A stretch of DNA of 12,701 nucleotides from Candidatus Methanomethylicus sp. (lineage in GTDB: Archaea; Thermoproteota; Methanomethylicia; Methanomethylicales; Methanomethylicaceae). Location: contig JAJRAB010000023.1 of the NCBI GenBank assembly GCA_028683025.1, positions 1 to 12,701 of the forward strand. The letters run 5' to 3'. Positions 5,850 through 12,701 of the stretch are shown here, piece by piece (the first letter of the stretch is position 1; each line of letters begins with the position of its first letter). The position numbers and the translations under genes are program-made. Under the pieces are notes generated by a model. It was not told the DNA's origin. It saw only the letters and a list, made by a program, of their open reading frames with translations, and did not search any database.

Positions 5850-8800
5850 TATTGCCTGCTCAGAATATTCGTTATCGCTTCTAGCAGCTTCGCGGATGTA
5901 AATGGCTTTGTTATGAATGCATCCAATTCGTTCCCCAATGACTTGTATTTCTCAGTCCCTGCCAATCCACTCATGCCTATGATTTTAATTGAGGGCTGTA
6001 TTTTTCGTAATGAAACTAGGGTATCTTCGCCGCTCATTATTGGCATGATCATGTCAAGTATGATCAATTTAATGGAATTCACATTTTCCATGAGCATTTT
6101 AATGGCCTCTGCGCCATCACATGCCTCTAGGATCCTATAGTTGTTCTTTTCCAAAATGGTTTTTATTAGGCTCCTGATTAATTCTTCATCATCAACAACC
6201 AAAATTGTTTGGCCATTGCCCCCGTTTGGAGTTTCAGGGGGAACTACAATTTTTTGGCCTTGGACGTTCCTGACCGCTGGCAGGTATATCTGGAACGATG
6301 CCCCCTCGCCTTCTTTACTCTTTATGCCTATGAAGCCGCCATGGCTTTTCACAATCGATCTTGCGGTTGCAAGCCCCAGACCCGAACCCTCACCTGGTTT
6401 CTTGGTTGAAAAAAAGGGCTCAAAAATCCTCTCCATTACCTCTGGAGTTATCCCAGCACCAGTGTCGGATACTTCAATGCACACATATTCTCCTATTTTT
6501 GCGTCAGCTATTGCCTTTACATCACTCTCTCCCATTGAAACATTTGACGCGCTTATAGTTAGTTTCCCGCCATTGGGCATGGCATCCCGCGCGTTGATGC
6601 CTATGTTCAGTAGGACTTGATGCAGTTGCGTACTATCCCCTTCTATGCCTGACACATTTTTCGCAATCTTTGTTTCGACGCTTATGGATTTGGGGAATGT
6701 TTCCTTGATGACTTTAACGATTTCATTTACAACCTCTGCTGCTTTCAGCGGATTTCGGTCTACTTCAACTCCCTTGGCATAAACAAGCATCTGCTTTGTA
6801 AGATCTGATGCCCGCTGGAGGTTCTTCTGTAGGGAATTGATTAACTCCTGATCTTTTTCATCTGGAAGCTTTAGGCTCAGAATGTCCAATCCCATCACGA
6901 TTGGGGTCAAAATGTTTCTCATATCGTGGGCAATCCCGCTTGATAGGGTGCCAATGCTCTCCAAGCGTTGGGCTCGGAGGTATTGGCTTTCAAGGGTCTT
7001 CTTCTCGGTAATGTCGGTATTAATGCCCATAATTATTATTGGCTCGTTGCCTTCCTTAGCCAAAGACCACCTGCTTTCTACCATGATTACGCTGCCGTCC
7101 CGTCTCCTTTGGCTAATCTCTCCCATCCATTTTCCGGTGCTCTTTATCTTTTCCATAGCATACGCTATTATTTTTGGATCATTTTTCAAGACTTCAGCCG
7201 CGTCCTTCCCAAGGACTTCTTCGCTCTTCCATCCGTACAGCCTTTCCGCACCCTTGTTCCAATAGAGTACGCGATTTTCCAAATCAAAGAGAATAAATGC
7301 ATCATTGGCATTGTCAAGGAGGTCCGCTTGTTCCCGGATCTTCATTTCGGCCTTTTTACTCTCTGTTATGTCCCTTGCTGCAGCGAAGACGCCTTGCACA
7401 TTGCCTGCCTTGTCCCTGTAAAGGGATGCATTGTACAAAACGTCATGGGTTTTTCCAGAAATGTGCTTTATTTCCAACGGGTAATTCTTCACTATCCCAT
7501 CGGCAAATACTTTCTTGTAGCCTGCCCTTGCCTTCTCCGGTTCGGTGAAATAGTTGCTGAAATCGCTGCCAATTAGTTTCTCCCTTGTGCGGCCTATTAT
7601 GACCTCAGTGGCTTTATTGACATCCGTGATTTTACCATCAACATTGATGGTGACCAGAGGGTCAGGGCTGACCTCTATGAGGTTTCGCGTGTAATAGGAG
7701 GTCTCTTCCAGAATCTTGCTTTTGCTCAAGGCATCCTCAGTTTCCCTGCGCTCAGTAATGTCAAAGCAGATGCCAGACATGCGAAGTGGTTTGTTTTCTT
7801 CATCAAATATTGTATTACCCCGGGATTTTATCCATCGAACCTTGCCTGAAGGGAGCTTTATCCGGTACTCGCTGTCAAGTTGCATCCTCTTTTCCATCGC
7901 CTCGCGGATCCGATCTTCTGCAATCTTTTTATCATCCGGATGAAGCACACTTCTCCAGGAGTCGAAGCTGGCGTTTACCCTGATGGGATCGAGTCCAAAT
8001 ATGCGGAAGAGTTCCTCAGACCACTTGATCTTATCACTGGCTATTTCCCAATCCCATGTGCCCACGCCTGCCAAGGTCTGTGCAAGCTTTAGCCGTTTCT
8101 CGCTCTCACGCAGGGCATCTTCGGCCAGGTGGCGATTAGTAACATCAAGGGTCATGCTTACCAACGCTACGACCTTGCCGTCAAGTATGAGGGGCGACAT
8201 ATGCCAATTGAACCAGGATTGGTTCGGCGGGTTGCTCTTGTAGGGGAAGTCAAGAAAACTCTTTGGCTGTTTGGTGCGGGCTACTTCATCGAAGACTGCA
8301 ACGACCCCCTCTGCCTCGACCGCTGTAGCGTAATCATAGATGTTGAGCCCCACCATTCCCTTGCTGTAGAACGGCTCGGCAAACAACTCCTGATAATAAC
8401 GGTTGTGTGCCAGGACTTTGTAGGGTGGGGTGGCATCAAATAAGACAAGACCTGCCGGAGTATTCTCGAGAAGGGTCTGGATCTCCACCTGCTTTCTGCG
8501 CAAATCCTCTTCAACTTTTCTGTGCGCTGTAGTGTCTGAAACAAAATATGCGAATTGCGGATTCCCGTCGCTTGAGGTTCCAAGATAGGTCACGGTTGCG
8601 TTCAACCATGAGTCTTTTGATCCTTGCCGATCCAGATATTCAAAAGTGACTGGCTGGCCATTGTGACGGCTTTGCCTATAGTGCTCAAGCCATATTTTTA
8701 TACGCTCAGCTGGTTCCCCCAACTCAGAACTCAACTTACCCTCTAAATCCTGTTGCTTATGATCTATGTATGAAGCCGTTACCAAGTTGTCTTTAATATG

Positions 8801-10099
8801 TCTGATATCTTTGTCATCAACAACTTCAACAATTCCGCGCATAAGTCCTGGGCTATCGAAGAAACTGCGCAGCAAAGCTTCATTGCTCTTCAATTTTTCT
8901 TCGGATTGCTTGCGCTCGTTAATGTTCTGAAATATTGTTACGAAGTAGCCTTTTCGCGGACAATATGCCGATACCGAGTACCATTGTCCCAGAGGTTTGG
9001 CATAGTTCTCAAAATTGATAGACTTACCAGTCAATGCCACATTCCCATATGTTTCTATCCATTTGGCAGGGTCATTCTCGATTCCCGGTAACACTTTCGT
9101 AGCCCTCTTGCCAATAACATCTCCTCTTTTCAGTCCAGTCTGCTTCTCGAATGCATCATTCACATCAAGGAAAACATAATCCACGGGCTTGCCTTTATAA
9201 TCAGTCAGAATACGTTGGTAAGCGATACCATTTAATGCCTGGGAAAAAAGATCTGGAATCCGCCTTTCTGCATTCTTGAAGGCCATGCCCCATCTCTCTT
9301 CGATTGGGTCGATACCTATGGTATCGAAAGTTTTAACCCTCCTAATAGCCAAAAGGGCCATCAGGAAATACAGGCTGGCTATCATTTGGGAAAGCCTTGC
9401 TAGCCAGTTGAAGGGAGCGTTAGGTACAATATATGCCGCTGTTCCATAAAGGGCAAGCGCGAATAGGGCAAGTCCCAATGAGTACCAATATAGTGTCAGA
9501 GACTTGGTCCTTCTATATTGAAATACAAGCATAAGGCTGCTGGAGGCATACAATAGAATCGTTGAGCCTAGAACCCACTGTCTAGTAAGGGTTGGCCCTG
9601 AAGAAGTGAAAAATGCAGGGCCATGCCCCAGAAGGATAAGTCCGAAGCCTATTCCTAGAGAAGCAAATGCAACCAAATAGCCAATGAGAAGGTTTTTTTT
9701 TCTTAGCGAAGGTCCATTGGGGATTGCATCAATTGACAGTATGAATGCACTCAAGAACTGCAACATTCCTGAAAGAAAAATACCCGTATTATGAACGGCT
9801 ACTGCATAGTTATAATCAGAATACGCTTGAGATACCAAGGGGGCAGAGAATGTTGTCAGCCCCACCACAGCCGTTGCCATGCCTAAAAAAAGGAGATTAA
9901 TTGAACCATTGGCTAAGTAGCTTTTTGCAGAAATGCCCGCAATGATAAAACCAACCAACGTAAGGAAGCTGAAGTTCAAGACCAATAGCAATGTTGGGGA
10001 CTCAAATACAGGGCTTTCGCCAAAATTGAAAACTGATAGCATTGTTACTAGAATTAACAGCACAATGAAAGCAAAAAGACCTGTCTTATTTAGGTCCAA
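5849..10099 (-). CDS. Membrane multi-PAS hybrid histidine kinase (about 1416 aa)
   Basis: A membrane-bound sensor kinase. Numbering is from the upstream TTG at 10120. About eight membrane helices fill residues 13-260, similar in layout to MASE-type sensor domains (His110 lies within this region). Six PAS-like domains follow, at about 285-400, 410-535, 540-660, 670-795, 805-920 and 930-1040; several end in the DITE/DVTN junction typical of PAC. HisKA carries His1065 in GIAHDMRN. The ATPase domain shows NARDA (N-box, Asn1176), DTGAGI, FEPFFSTK and GSGLGLA. A C-terminal receiver (1304-1420) has DD at 1310-1311, phosphoacceptor Asp1356, Ser1384 and Lys1405. All key residues are present. The start is taken as the TTG at 10099, six bases after GGGGAG; the TTG at 10120 has no such site. 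The signal sensed is unknown. It lacks a DNA-binding output, so it must act through a partner, perhaps the receiver protein at 11915-12334. Confidence 0.93.
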   Translation of the reverse strand: MDLNKTGLFAFIVLLILVTMLSVFNFGESPVFESPTLLLVLNFSFLTLVGFIIAGISAKSYLANGSINLLFLGMATAVVGLTTFSAPLVSQAYSDYNYAVAVHNTGIFLSGMLQFLSAFILSIDAIPNGPSLRKKNLLIGYLVAFASLGIGFGLILLGHGPAFFTSSGPTLTRQWVLGSTILLYASSSLMLVFQYRRTKSLTLYWYSLGLALFALALYGTAAYIVPNAPFNWLARLSQMIASLYFLMALLAIRRVKTFDTIGIDPIEERWGMAFKNAERRIPDLFSQALNGIAYQRILTDYKGKPVDYVFLDVNDAFEKQTGLKRGDVIGKRATKVLPGIENDPAKWIETYGNVALTGKSINFENYAKPLGQWYSVSAYCPRKGYFVTIFQNINERKQSEEKLKSNEALLRSFFDSPGLMRGIVEVVDDKDIRHIKDNLVTASYIDHKQQDLEGKLSSELGEPAERIKIWLEHYRQSRHNGQPVTFEYLDRQGSKDSWLNATVTYLGTSSDGNPQFAYFVSDTTAHRKVEEDLRRKQVEIQTLLENTPAGLVLFDATPPYKVLAHNRYYQELFAEPFYSKGMVGLNIYDYATAVEAEGVVAVFDEVARTKQPKSFLDFPYKSNPPNQSWFNWHMSPLILDGKVVALVSMTLDVTNRHLAEDALRESEKRLKLAQTLAGVGTWDWEIASDKIKWSEELFRIFGLDPIRVNASFDSWRSVLHPDDKKIAEDRIREAMEKRMQLDSEYRIKLPSGKVRWIKSRGNTIFDEENKPLRMSGICFDITERRETEDALSKSKILEETSYYTRNLIEVSPDPLVTINVDGKITDVNKATEVIIGRTREKLIGSDFSNYFTEPEKARAGYKKVFADGIVKNYPLEIKHISGKTHDVLYNASLYRDKAGNVQGVFAAARDITESKKAEMKIREQADLLDNANDAFILFDLENRVLYWNKGAERLYGWKSEEVLGKDAAEVLKNDPKIIAYAMEKIKSTGKWMGEISQRRRDGSVIMVESRWSLAKEGNEPIIIMGINTDITEKKTLESQYLRAQRLESIGTLSSGIAHDMRNILTPIVMGLDILSLKLPDEKDQELINSLQKNLQRASDLTKQMLVYAKGVEVDRNPLKAAEVVNEIVKVIKETFPKSISVETKIAKNVSGIEGDSTQLHQVLLNIGINARDAMPNGGKLTISASNVSMGESDVKAIADAKIGEYVCIEVSDTGAGITPEVMERIFEPFFSTKKPGEGSGLGLATARSIVKSHGGFIGIKSKEGEGASFQIYLPAVRNVQGQKIVVPPETPNGGNGQTILVVDDEELIRSLIKTILEKNNYRILEACDGAEAIKMLMENVNSIKLIILDMIMPIMSGEDTLVSLRKIQPSIKIIGMSGLAGTEKYKSLGNELDAFITKPFTSAKLLEAITNILSRQ

Positions 10100-10105
10100 T
10101 CTTGA

Positions 10106-10111
10106 CTCCCC
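10106..10111 (-). promoter_or_regulatory. Shine-Dalgarno that decides the kinase start
   Basis: GGGGAG on the minus strand, six bases before the TTG at 10099. The longer frame from TTG 10120 would place this site inside the coding region and has no comparable site of its own, so the shorter start is preferred. Confidence 0.5.
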
Positions 10112-10220
10112 AGAACCCAAGCAAGTGAGAATTAATAGAACCTATTGAAGCCGTGCTTATTAAAGTGTGGAGTTAAAAGTCTGACCCCGCCATTTAGCTG
10201 TTTTGATGTTTATTAAAAAT

Positions 10221-10269
10221 AATTATTAATTATTAATTATTAATATAAATCATAACTTAAATTTAAAAG
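10221..10269 (+). promoter_or_regulatory. AT-rich promoter region of the DUF1540 gene with 7-base tandem repeats
   Basis: AATTATT is repeated just over three times head to tail (10221-10244), followed by a TATA-like TTTAAAAG at 10262-10269. Transcription would begin near 10290, giving a leader of about 40 bases before the ATG at 10333. The tandem repeats could make bent or easily melted DNA, or be chance in AT-rich sequence. Confidence 0.4.
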
Positions 10270-10332
10270 ACAGTATCAATGTATATTTTCATGTGAAACT
10301 TGAAACAAAATAGATATGGAGATGTGATTGCA

Positions 10333-10614
10333 ATGGAAATGAGCAGGATAATTAACTGTAACATGATCAACTGCGTCTACAACAAGGGCAATTGCTGCCG
10401 CACACCCGCCATAACCGTAGGCCCTCATGCGGAATGCAATACATACTCCCACGCAAGTGGCAAAGGCGGATTCGAAGATGTGACCGGAGGAGTAGGGGCT
10501 TGTTTGGATACTACTTGCATGTTTAATGAAAAACTCGAATGCAATGCCAGTGCGATATGTGTTGGGATACATGATCGCCACCCTGACTGCGAGACCTATC
10601 AACTGAAAGGCTGA
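10333..10614 (+). CDS. Tandem DUF1540 cysteine-rich protein (93 aa)
   Basis: The protein holds two copies of the DUF1540 pattern. The first has Cys9, Cys14, Cys21-22 and Cys35; the second has Cys57, Cys62, Cys70, Cys76 and Cys86. Each has the NxxxC...YN or FN...C...I.V...C order. DUF1540 domains are short, probably metal-binding, and have no defined function. The copies are separated by a glycine-rich linker (about residues 42-56). The ATG at 10333 is preferred because GTGAT lies four bases upstream, like the archaeal GGTGAT Shine-Dalgarno; the frame is open back to a TTG at 10300. The gene lies alone, convergent with the ribbon-helix-helix gene. A role in metal storage or redox is only inference. 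Confidence 0.8.
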   Translation: MEMSRIINCNMINCVYNKGNCCRTPAITVGPHAECNTYSHASGKGGFEDVTGGVGACLDTTCMFNEKLECNASAICVGIHDRHPDCETYQLKG

Positions 10615-10707
10615 TGAAATCTCAACATTCTTTCACTTTATTATATCCAACACTTTCTTTACCATTTGGAAAAAAAGAAGACTGCAAGCGCTCCAGGAAA
10701 TATGTTT

Positions 10708-11310
10708 TCACACACGGAGCAAGCTTGTAGCTTTTCTGTATGGGGAATTTATCAATGATTTAGGCAATGTGAGAGTGAAGCCATCCCGATTTTTTGTGAA
10801 AAATTCTTCAGATATTTCTCTCCCAAACATGCCGTTGTAACCCCCAATGACATACTGAATCAAAATGTCATTCCATGTTTCCCCTAATCCATGGAATATC
10901 CAAATCTGGGTTTTGTTTTCATCGTTGTTCTCCTTGCACTTGCAGTAGTGAGGACCATTGAATAAATCCTTTAGGATGGAAATGAATGCATTATAGTCCC
11001 CATTTAAATTCTTTATAAAATTCCACTTCTTGAAGGCATTATCCCCAGCAACCCTGATCTCTTCATCTGAGTATTCGCCTGCCCTTATCAACTCCTTGGC
11101 AATAGCCTGATCCATGCGGATAAGGCCTATGTCCTCAGCCATATAGCTAAAGTTGACAAAATCAACCAACATATTGCCAATAATTGCATTAACTGATGTC
11201 TTTCTCTGGATGGCTATATCCTGAAGTGCCTTAATCACCCTCTCATCAATTGAAAAACTCCTAATAACTTTACTTCCGTTTGGCGGCTTATCATATAATT
11301 GCTTATACAC
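10708..11310 (-). CDS. Ribbon-helix-helix protein with an unknown C-terminal domain (200 aa)
   Basis: Residues about 15-50 fit a ribbon-helix-helix DNA-binding fold: a strand (IRSFSID), a helix (ERVIKALQDIAIQR), a turn (KTSV) and a second helix (NAIIGNMLVDFV). The remaining 150 residues are unfamiliar. They are mixed alpha/beta with a CKC pair (in HYCKCKE) and IWIFHGLGETWN, and could bind a ligand or a partner. The longer frame to the TTG at 11325 is rejected, because the GGAGG Shine-Dalgarno (11318-11322) lies inside it and points to the GTG at 11310. It diverges from the AbrB-like gene, with inverted repeats between them, so autorepression and control of the neighbour are likely. No toxin partner is adjacent. 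Confidence 0.72.
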   Translation of the reverse strand: MYKQLYDKPPNGSKVIRSFSIDERVIKALQDIAIQRKTSVNAIIGNMLVDFVNFSYMAEDIGLIRMDQAIAKELIRAGEYSDEEIRVAGDNAFKKWNFIKNLNGDYNAFISILKDLFNGPHYCKCKENNDENKTQIWIFHGLGETWNDILIQYVIGGYNGMFGREISEEFFTKNRDGFTLTLPKSLINSPYRKATSLLRV

Positions 11311-11317
11311 TCTATCT

Positions 11318-11322
11318 CCTCC
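11318..11322 (-). promoter_or_regulatory. Shine-Dalgarno deciding the ribbon-helix-helix start
   Basis: GGAGG on the minus strand sits seven bases before the GTG at 11310, ideal spacing. The in-frame TTG at 11325 lies just upstream of it and cannot use it. Confidence 0.7.
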
Positions 11323-11357
11323 CAATTTTTTGCTATGCTGATTGACGAATCAAAGTG

Positions 11358-11380
11358 TAGTATAGACGTGATATATACTA
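11358..11380. repeat. Inverted repeat in the divergent regulator intergenic region
   Basis: TAGTATA (11358-11364) and TATACTA (11374-11380) are exact 7-base inverted arms around nine bases. The site is 48 bases upstream of the ribbon-helix-helix start and next to the promoter element of the AbrB-like gene. It is a candidate operator for one of the two regulators. It includes a TATAGAC half-site resembling the repeat at 5759-5765. Confidence 0.5.
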
Positions 11381-11392
11381 TAATGCACAGAC

Positions 11393-11425
11393 TTAAATAT
11401 TTATTTAATCTGTACTAAATATAGA
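11393..11425 (+). promoter_or_regulatory. Shared 33-base promoter element, copy B
   Basis: TTAAATATTTATTTAATC, then TGTACTAAATATAGA. It matches copy A (5748-5780, minus strand) at 29 of 33 positions. The TATA-like half is followed by TCTGTA-N5-TATAGA, an imperfect form of copy A's palindrome. The AbrB-like start codon comes 10 bases after it, implying a nearly leaderless transcript. The reverse of its first part (ATATTTAA) could also serve as TATA box for the divergent gene. Confidence 0.65.
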
Positions 11426-11435
11426 TGAACATTGC

Positions 11436-11729
11436 ATGCCATTTGAGTTTAAGGTGAAACTGAACAAGATGAAATATTCGCTTTGGTTTGTTGTGCCCAA
11501 GCAGGTTACTGATTATCTGGATTTGGAAGCTGGCGACACGTTGGCCATCGCAGTTTCGGACCACGCGATGACCGTAAGAAAAGTGTCAGCCACGACTGGA
11601 GCAGTTAAAGAAGTCCAAAAAGAATCGGTAGAAGAGGTTTTGGAGGAGCCAGAGATTAATATGGCCCCCAAGGCTTCTGATAACCGCCAGTTAAAGACAA
11701 ACAAAATCTTCAGATCCAAATTTAAGTAG
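11436..11729 (+). CDS. AbrB/SpoVT-type small DNA-binding protein (97 aa)
   Basis: Residues about 3-50 have the swapped-hairpin AbrB pattern: basic strand (FKVKLNKM), WFVVPKQVTDYLDLEAGD (the usual 'I/V-P-x-x-h...L-x-x-GD' core), then LAIAVSDHAMTVRKV. The rest is an acidic linker (EVQKESVEEVLEEPE) and a basic, probably disordered tail ending RSKFK. Archaeal proteins of this type often act as transcription regulators or antitoxins; no toxin gene is next to it. The ATG at 11436 follows the shared promoter element by 10 bases and has no clear Shine-Dalgarno. The protein could bind its own promoter and copy A, but the ribbon-helix-helix protein is an equal candidate. Confidence 0.78.
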   Translation: MPFEFKVKLNKMKYSLWFVVPKQVTDYLDLEAGDTLAIAVSDHAMTVRKVSATTGAVKEVQKESVEEVLEEPEINMAPKASDNRQLKTNKIFRSKFK

Positions 11730-11733
11730 TTCG

Positions 11734-11766
11734 TTTCAAATCCTCTTTTGAGGACCTGCTTTGAAA
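11734..11766 (+). terminator. Bulged hairpin after the AbrB-like gene
   Basis: An outer stem TTTCAAA/TTTGAAA (11734-11740, 11760-11766) encloses an adjoining inner stem TCCTC/GAGGA (11741-11745, 11750-11754) with a TTTT loop and a 5-base bulge on one side. It begins 5 bases after the stop codon. It could end the transcript, although only a short T run follows, or form an mRNA end structure. Confidence 0.4.
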
Positions 11767-11914
11767 TTTGTAGGGGCAAAGGCAAGTTAAAGCAGCGCCC
11801 AAACCCTTTCCTTTGGGTAAAAAAGCGAAATCACCTCTTCATTGTAGTCTGAGGGAGGAAAGATTAATTTATTTTTACAGTCACAGTATATTCAAATTGT
11901 TTTTGGAGCTCCCT

Positions 11915-12334
11915 ATGCCCAACAAAGAGAATAAGAAGATTCTTGTGGTAGACGATGATGAAAACATTGTCTGGGCAGTCAATGCGCTTTTAACCATGAA
12001 AGGCTACGAGGTTGATCTTTCAAAGACAGGCGCAGATGCAATAAGCAAATCCAAAGATAAACTGTATGATTTGGCAATAATCGACATCAAGCTGCCTGAT
12101 ATGGATGGAATAGCACTTCTGAACATTTTCAAAGATGGCTTCCCCCAGATGCGCAAGATAATAATGACAGGCCATGCTACAAAAGACAATGCCATAAATG
12201 CGCTAAACCAGGGCGCAGATTTTTTCCTAACAAAACCGGTCCGACTGCAGGAGTTTATGGATGTTATCGTAACTCAGCTCCAAAAAAAACATAAGGTGTC
12301 AACTTTGCCGCCAAAAGAAGGACCTTCTGTTTAA
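11915..12334 (+). CDS. Single-domain response regulator (139 aa)
   Basis: A complete receiver domain and nothing else. Phosphorylation-site residues are all present: DDD at 13-15, phosphoacceptor Asp57 (in LAIIDIKLPDMDG), Thr85 (IIMTGHA) and Lys107 (FFLTKPV). The domain fills residues about 7-125; the lysine- and proline-rich tail has no known fold. With no output domain it must act by binding a partner or by relaying phosphate. The hybrid kinase at 5849-10099 is the only kinase in view, but the two genes are 1.8 kb apart and not in an operon. The start is ATG at 11915, with GGAG at 11905-11908. The frame stays open to a TTG at 11813, but that extension looks non-coding and has no ribosome site. 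A TATA-like AT run lies near 11864-11877. Confidence 0.9.
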   Translation: MPNKENKKILVVDDDENIVWAVNALLTMKGYEVDLSKTGADAISKSKDKLYDLAIIDIKLPDMDGIALLNIFKDGFPQMRKIIMTGHATKDNAINALNQGADFFLTKPVRLQEFMDVIVTQLQKKHKVSTLPPKEGPSV

Positions 12335-12483
12335 GCCAAGAAGCGGTAATATCCATTTACCCAATTAGAGCCTAGACTTGGAAACTAAGAAATGTCGAAC
12401 CAACAAACCATTACTGCACGACCAGGTCAACCAGAGTGGAAAAAATGGATTTGGGATGAGTTTCAAAGAATAATGCCAACGGG

Positions 12484-12701
12484 TCATTCCATGGACGGCG
12501 TGATTAGGCCAAATGGGTTTCCCTCGGGATCTTCCACAATGGCAATCCAGCCAACTTTGGGTATGTGCTGTTTCTGCATTAGGATTCTCCCCCCTTCCTT
12601 TGTCACACGGGTTGTGTAGGTATCAACATCCTCGACGCTTATGTAATTGACCGGAGTGGCATTCGCCTGTTCAGGTATCCTCTGGAAGATGCCTCCATTG
12701 A
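12484..12701 (-). CDS. Glyoxalase / VOC family protein, C-terminal part
   Basis: Reading the minus strand from the right edge gives an open frame of about 71 residues ending at TGA (12484-12486); the start lies outside the window. The visible part matches the second half of a vicinal-oxygen-chelate domain: VNYISVEDVDTYTTRV, a glycine turn (KEGGRI), then VGWIAIVEDPEGNPFGLITP, the conserved closing strand with its DPEGN-FGL motif. These proteins bind a metal ion and act on, or bind, small molecules (glyoxalases, epimerases, dioxygenases, antibiotic-binding proteins). The fragment looks like the general VOC type seen in many stand-alone proteins of about 120 residues. Substrate not determinable. 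The plus-strand frame at 12392-12619 overlaps it and is judged a shadow. Confidence 0.8.
   Translation of the reverse strand, partial: NGGIFQRIPEQANATPVNYISVEDVDTYTTRVTKEGGRILMQKQHIPKVGWIAIVEDPEGNPFGLITPSME

Noticed and set aside
6141..7576. Several plus-strand frames of 66-202 aa inside the histidine kinase
   Set aside because: All are antisense shadows of conserved kinase and PAS coding sequence.
10221..10244. Short tandem repeats considered as a CRISPR or replication-origin signal
   Set aside because: A 7-base unit repeated about three times without spacers is too short and simple for either; probably promoter-associated AT-rich DNA.
11311..11325. Five-residue extension of the ribbon-helix-helix protein from a TTG
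   Set aside because: It would contain the GGAGG Shine-Dalgarno used for the GTG at 11310.
11310..11729. Toxin-antitoxin module
   Set aside because: Both small proteins are of antitoxin-like folds, but neither has an adjacent toxin such as a PIN, RelE or MazF protein.
11813..11914. 34-residue N-terminal extension of the response regulator
   Set aside because: The TTG start has no ribosome site, receiver domains start near the later ATG, and the segment overlaps a likely promoter.
12392..12619. 75-aa plus-strand frame near the right edge
   Set aside because: More than half is antisense to the VOC coding region. The first 30 residues look plausible, but there is no ribosome site and no family match.

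Overview
The window looks archaeal. Several genes are preceded by AT-rich TATA-like boxes about 25-45 bases before the start (for example 1274-1280, 4443-4453, 10262-10269, 11393-11408). The Shine-Dalgarno sequences are of the GGTGA/GGAGG type. Two small regulator genes have ribbon-helix-helix and AbrB folds, and other products (DUF1059, DUF1540, Hsp20, a multi-PAS hybrid kinase) are common in archaea. I cannot name the lineage. A corrinoid methyltransferase fragment hints at methylated-amine metabolism. Four of the 14 genes end in TAG, which argues against a genome that reads TAG as pyrrolysine.

Layout. 2-679 (+) is the 3' end of an MttB-family methyltransferase, visibly more GC-rich than the rest and followed by a hairpin terminator. 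680-1320 has no convincing gene, but holds two adjacent short inverted repeats and possible fragments of a decayed ORF. 1321-1853 (+) carries two small genes: a putative CPxH/CPxC zinc protein and a DUF1059 protein. A cupin gene (1966-2313, -) diverges from a large fusion gene (2520-4283, +) that joins a rubredoxin domain to a pyruvate-oxidase-like thiamine diphosphate enzyme. An Hsp20 chaperone gene (4569-5018, +) follows, with a TATA box and a small inverted repeat upstream. On the minus strand lie two overlapping unrecognised ORFs (5175-5411 and 5383-5736) that may be one frameshifted gene. Next is a very large membrane hybrid histidine kinase (5849-10099). Then come a tandem DUF1540 protein (10333-10614, +), a ribbon-helix-helix protein (10708-11310, -) diverging from an AbrB-like protein (11436-11729, +), a single-domain response regulator (11915-12334, +), and the 3' part of a glyoxalase/VOC gene (12484-12701, -).

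How the parts may work together. The right two thirds is a sensory and regulatory neighbourhood: hybrid kinase, stand-alone receiver, two small DNA-binding proteins and Cys-rich small proteins. The most striking non-coding signal is a 33-base element found twice, about 5.6 kb apart and in opposite orientation. It lies before the AbrB-like gene (11393-11425) and before the unknown gene starting at 5736 (5748-5780). The copies match at 29 of 33 positions and sit almost the same distance from the start codon, which suggests two promoters under one regulator. The most striking gene is the rubredoxin-thiamine diphosphate enzyme fusion, which suggests that electrons from a 2-oxo acid (probably pyruvate) are passed to a built-in iron centre rather than to membrane quinones.
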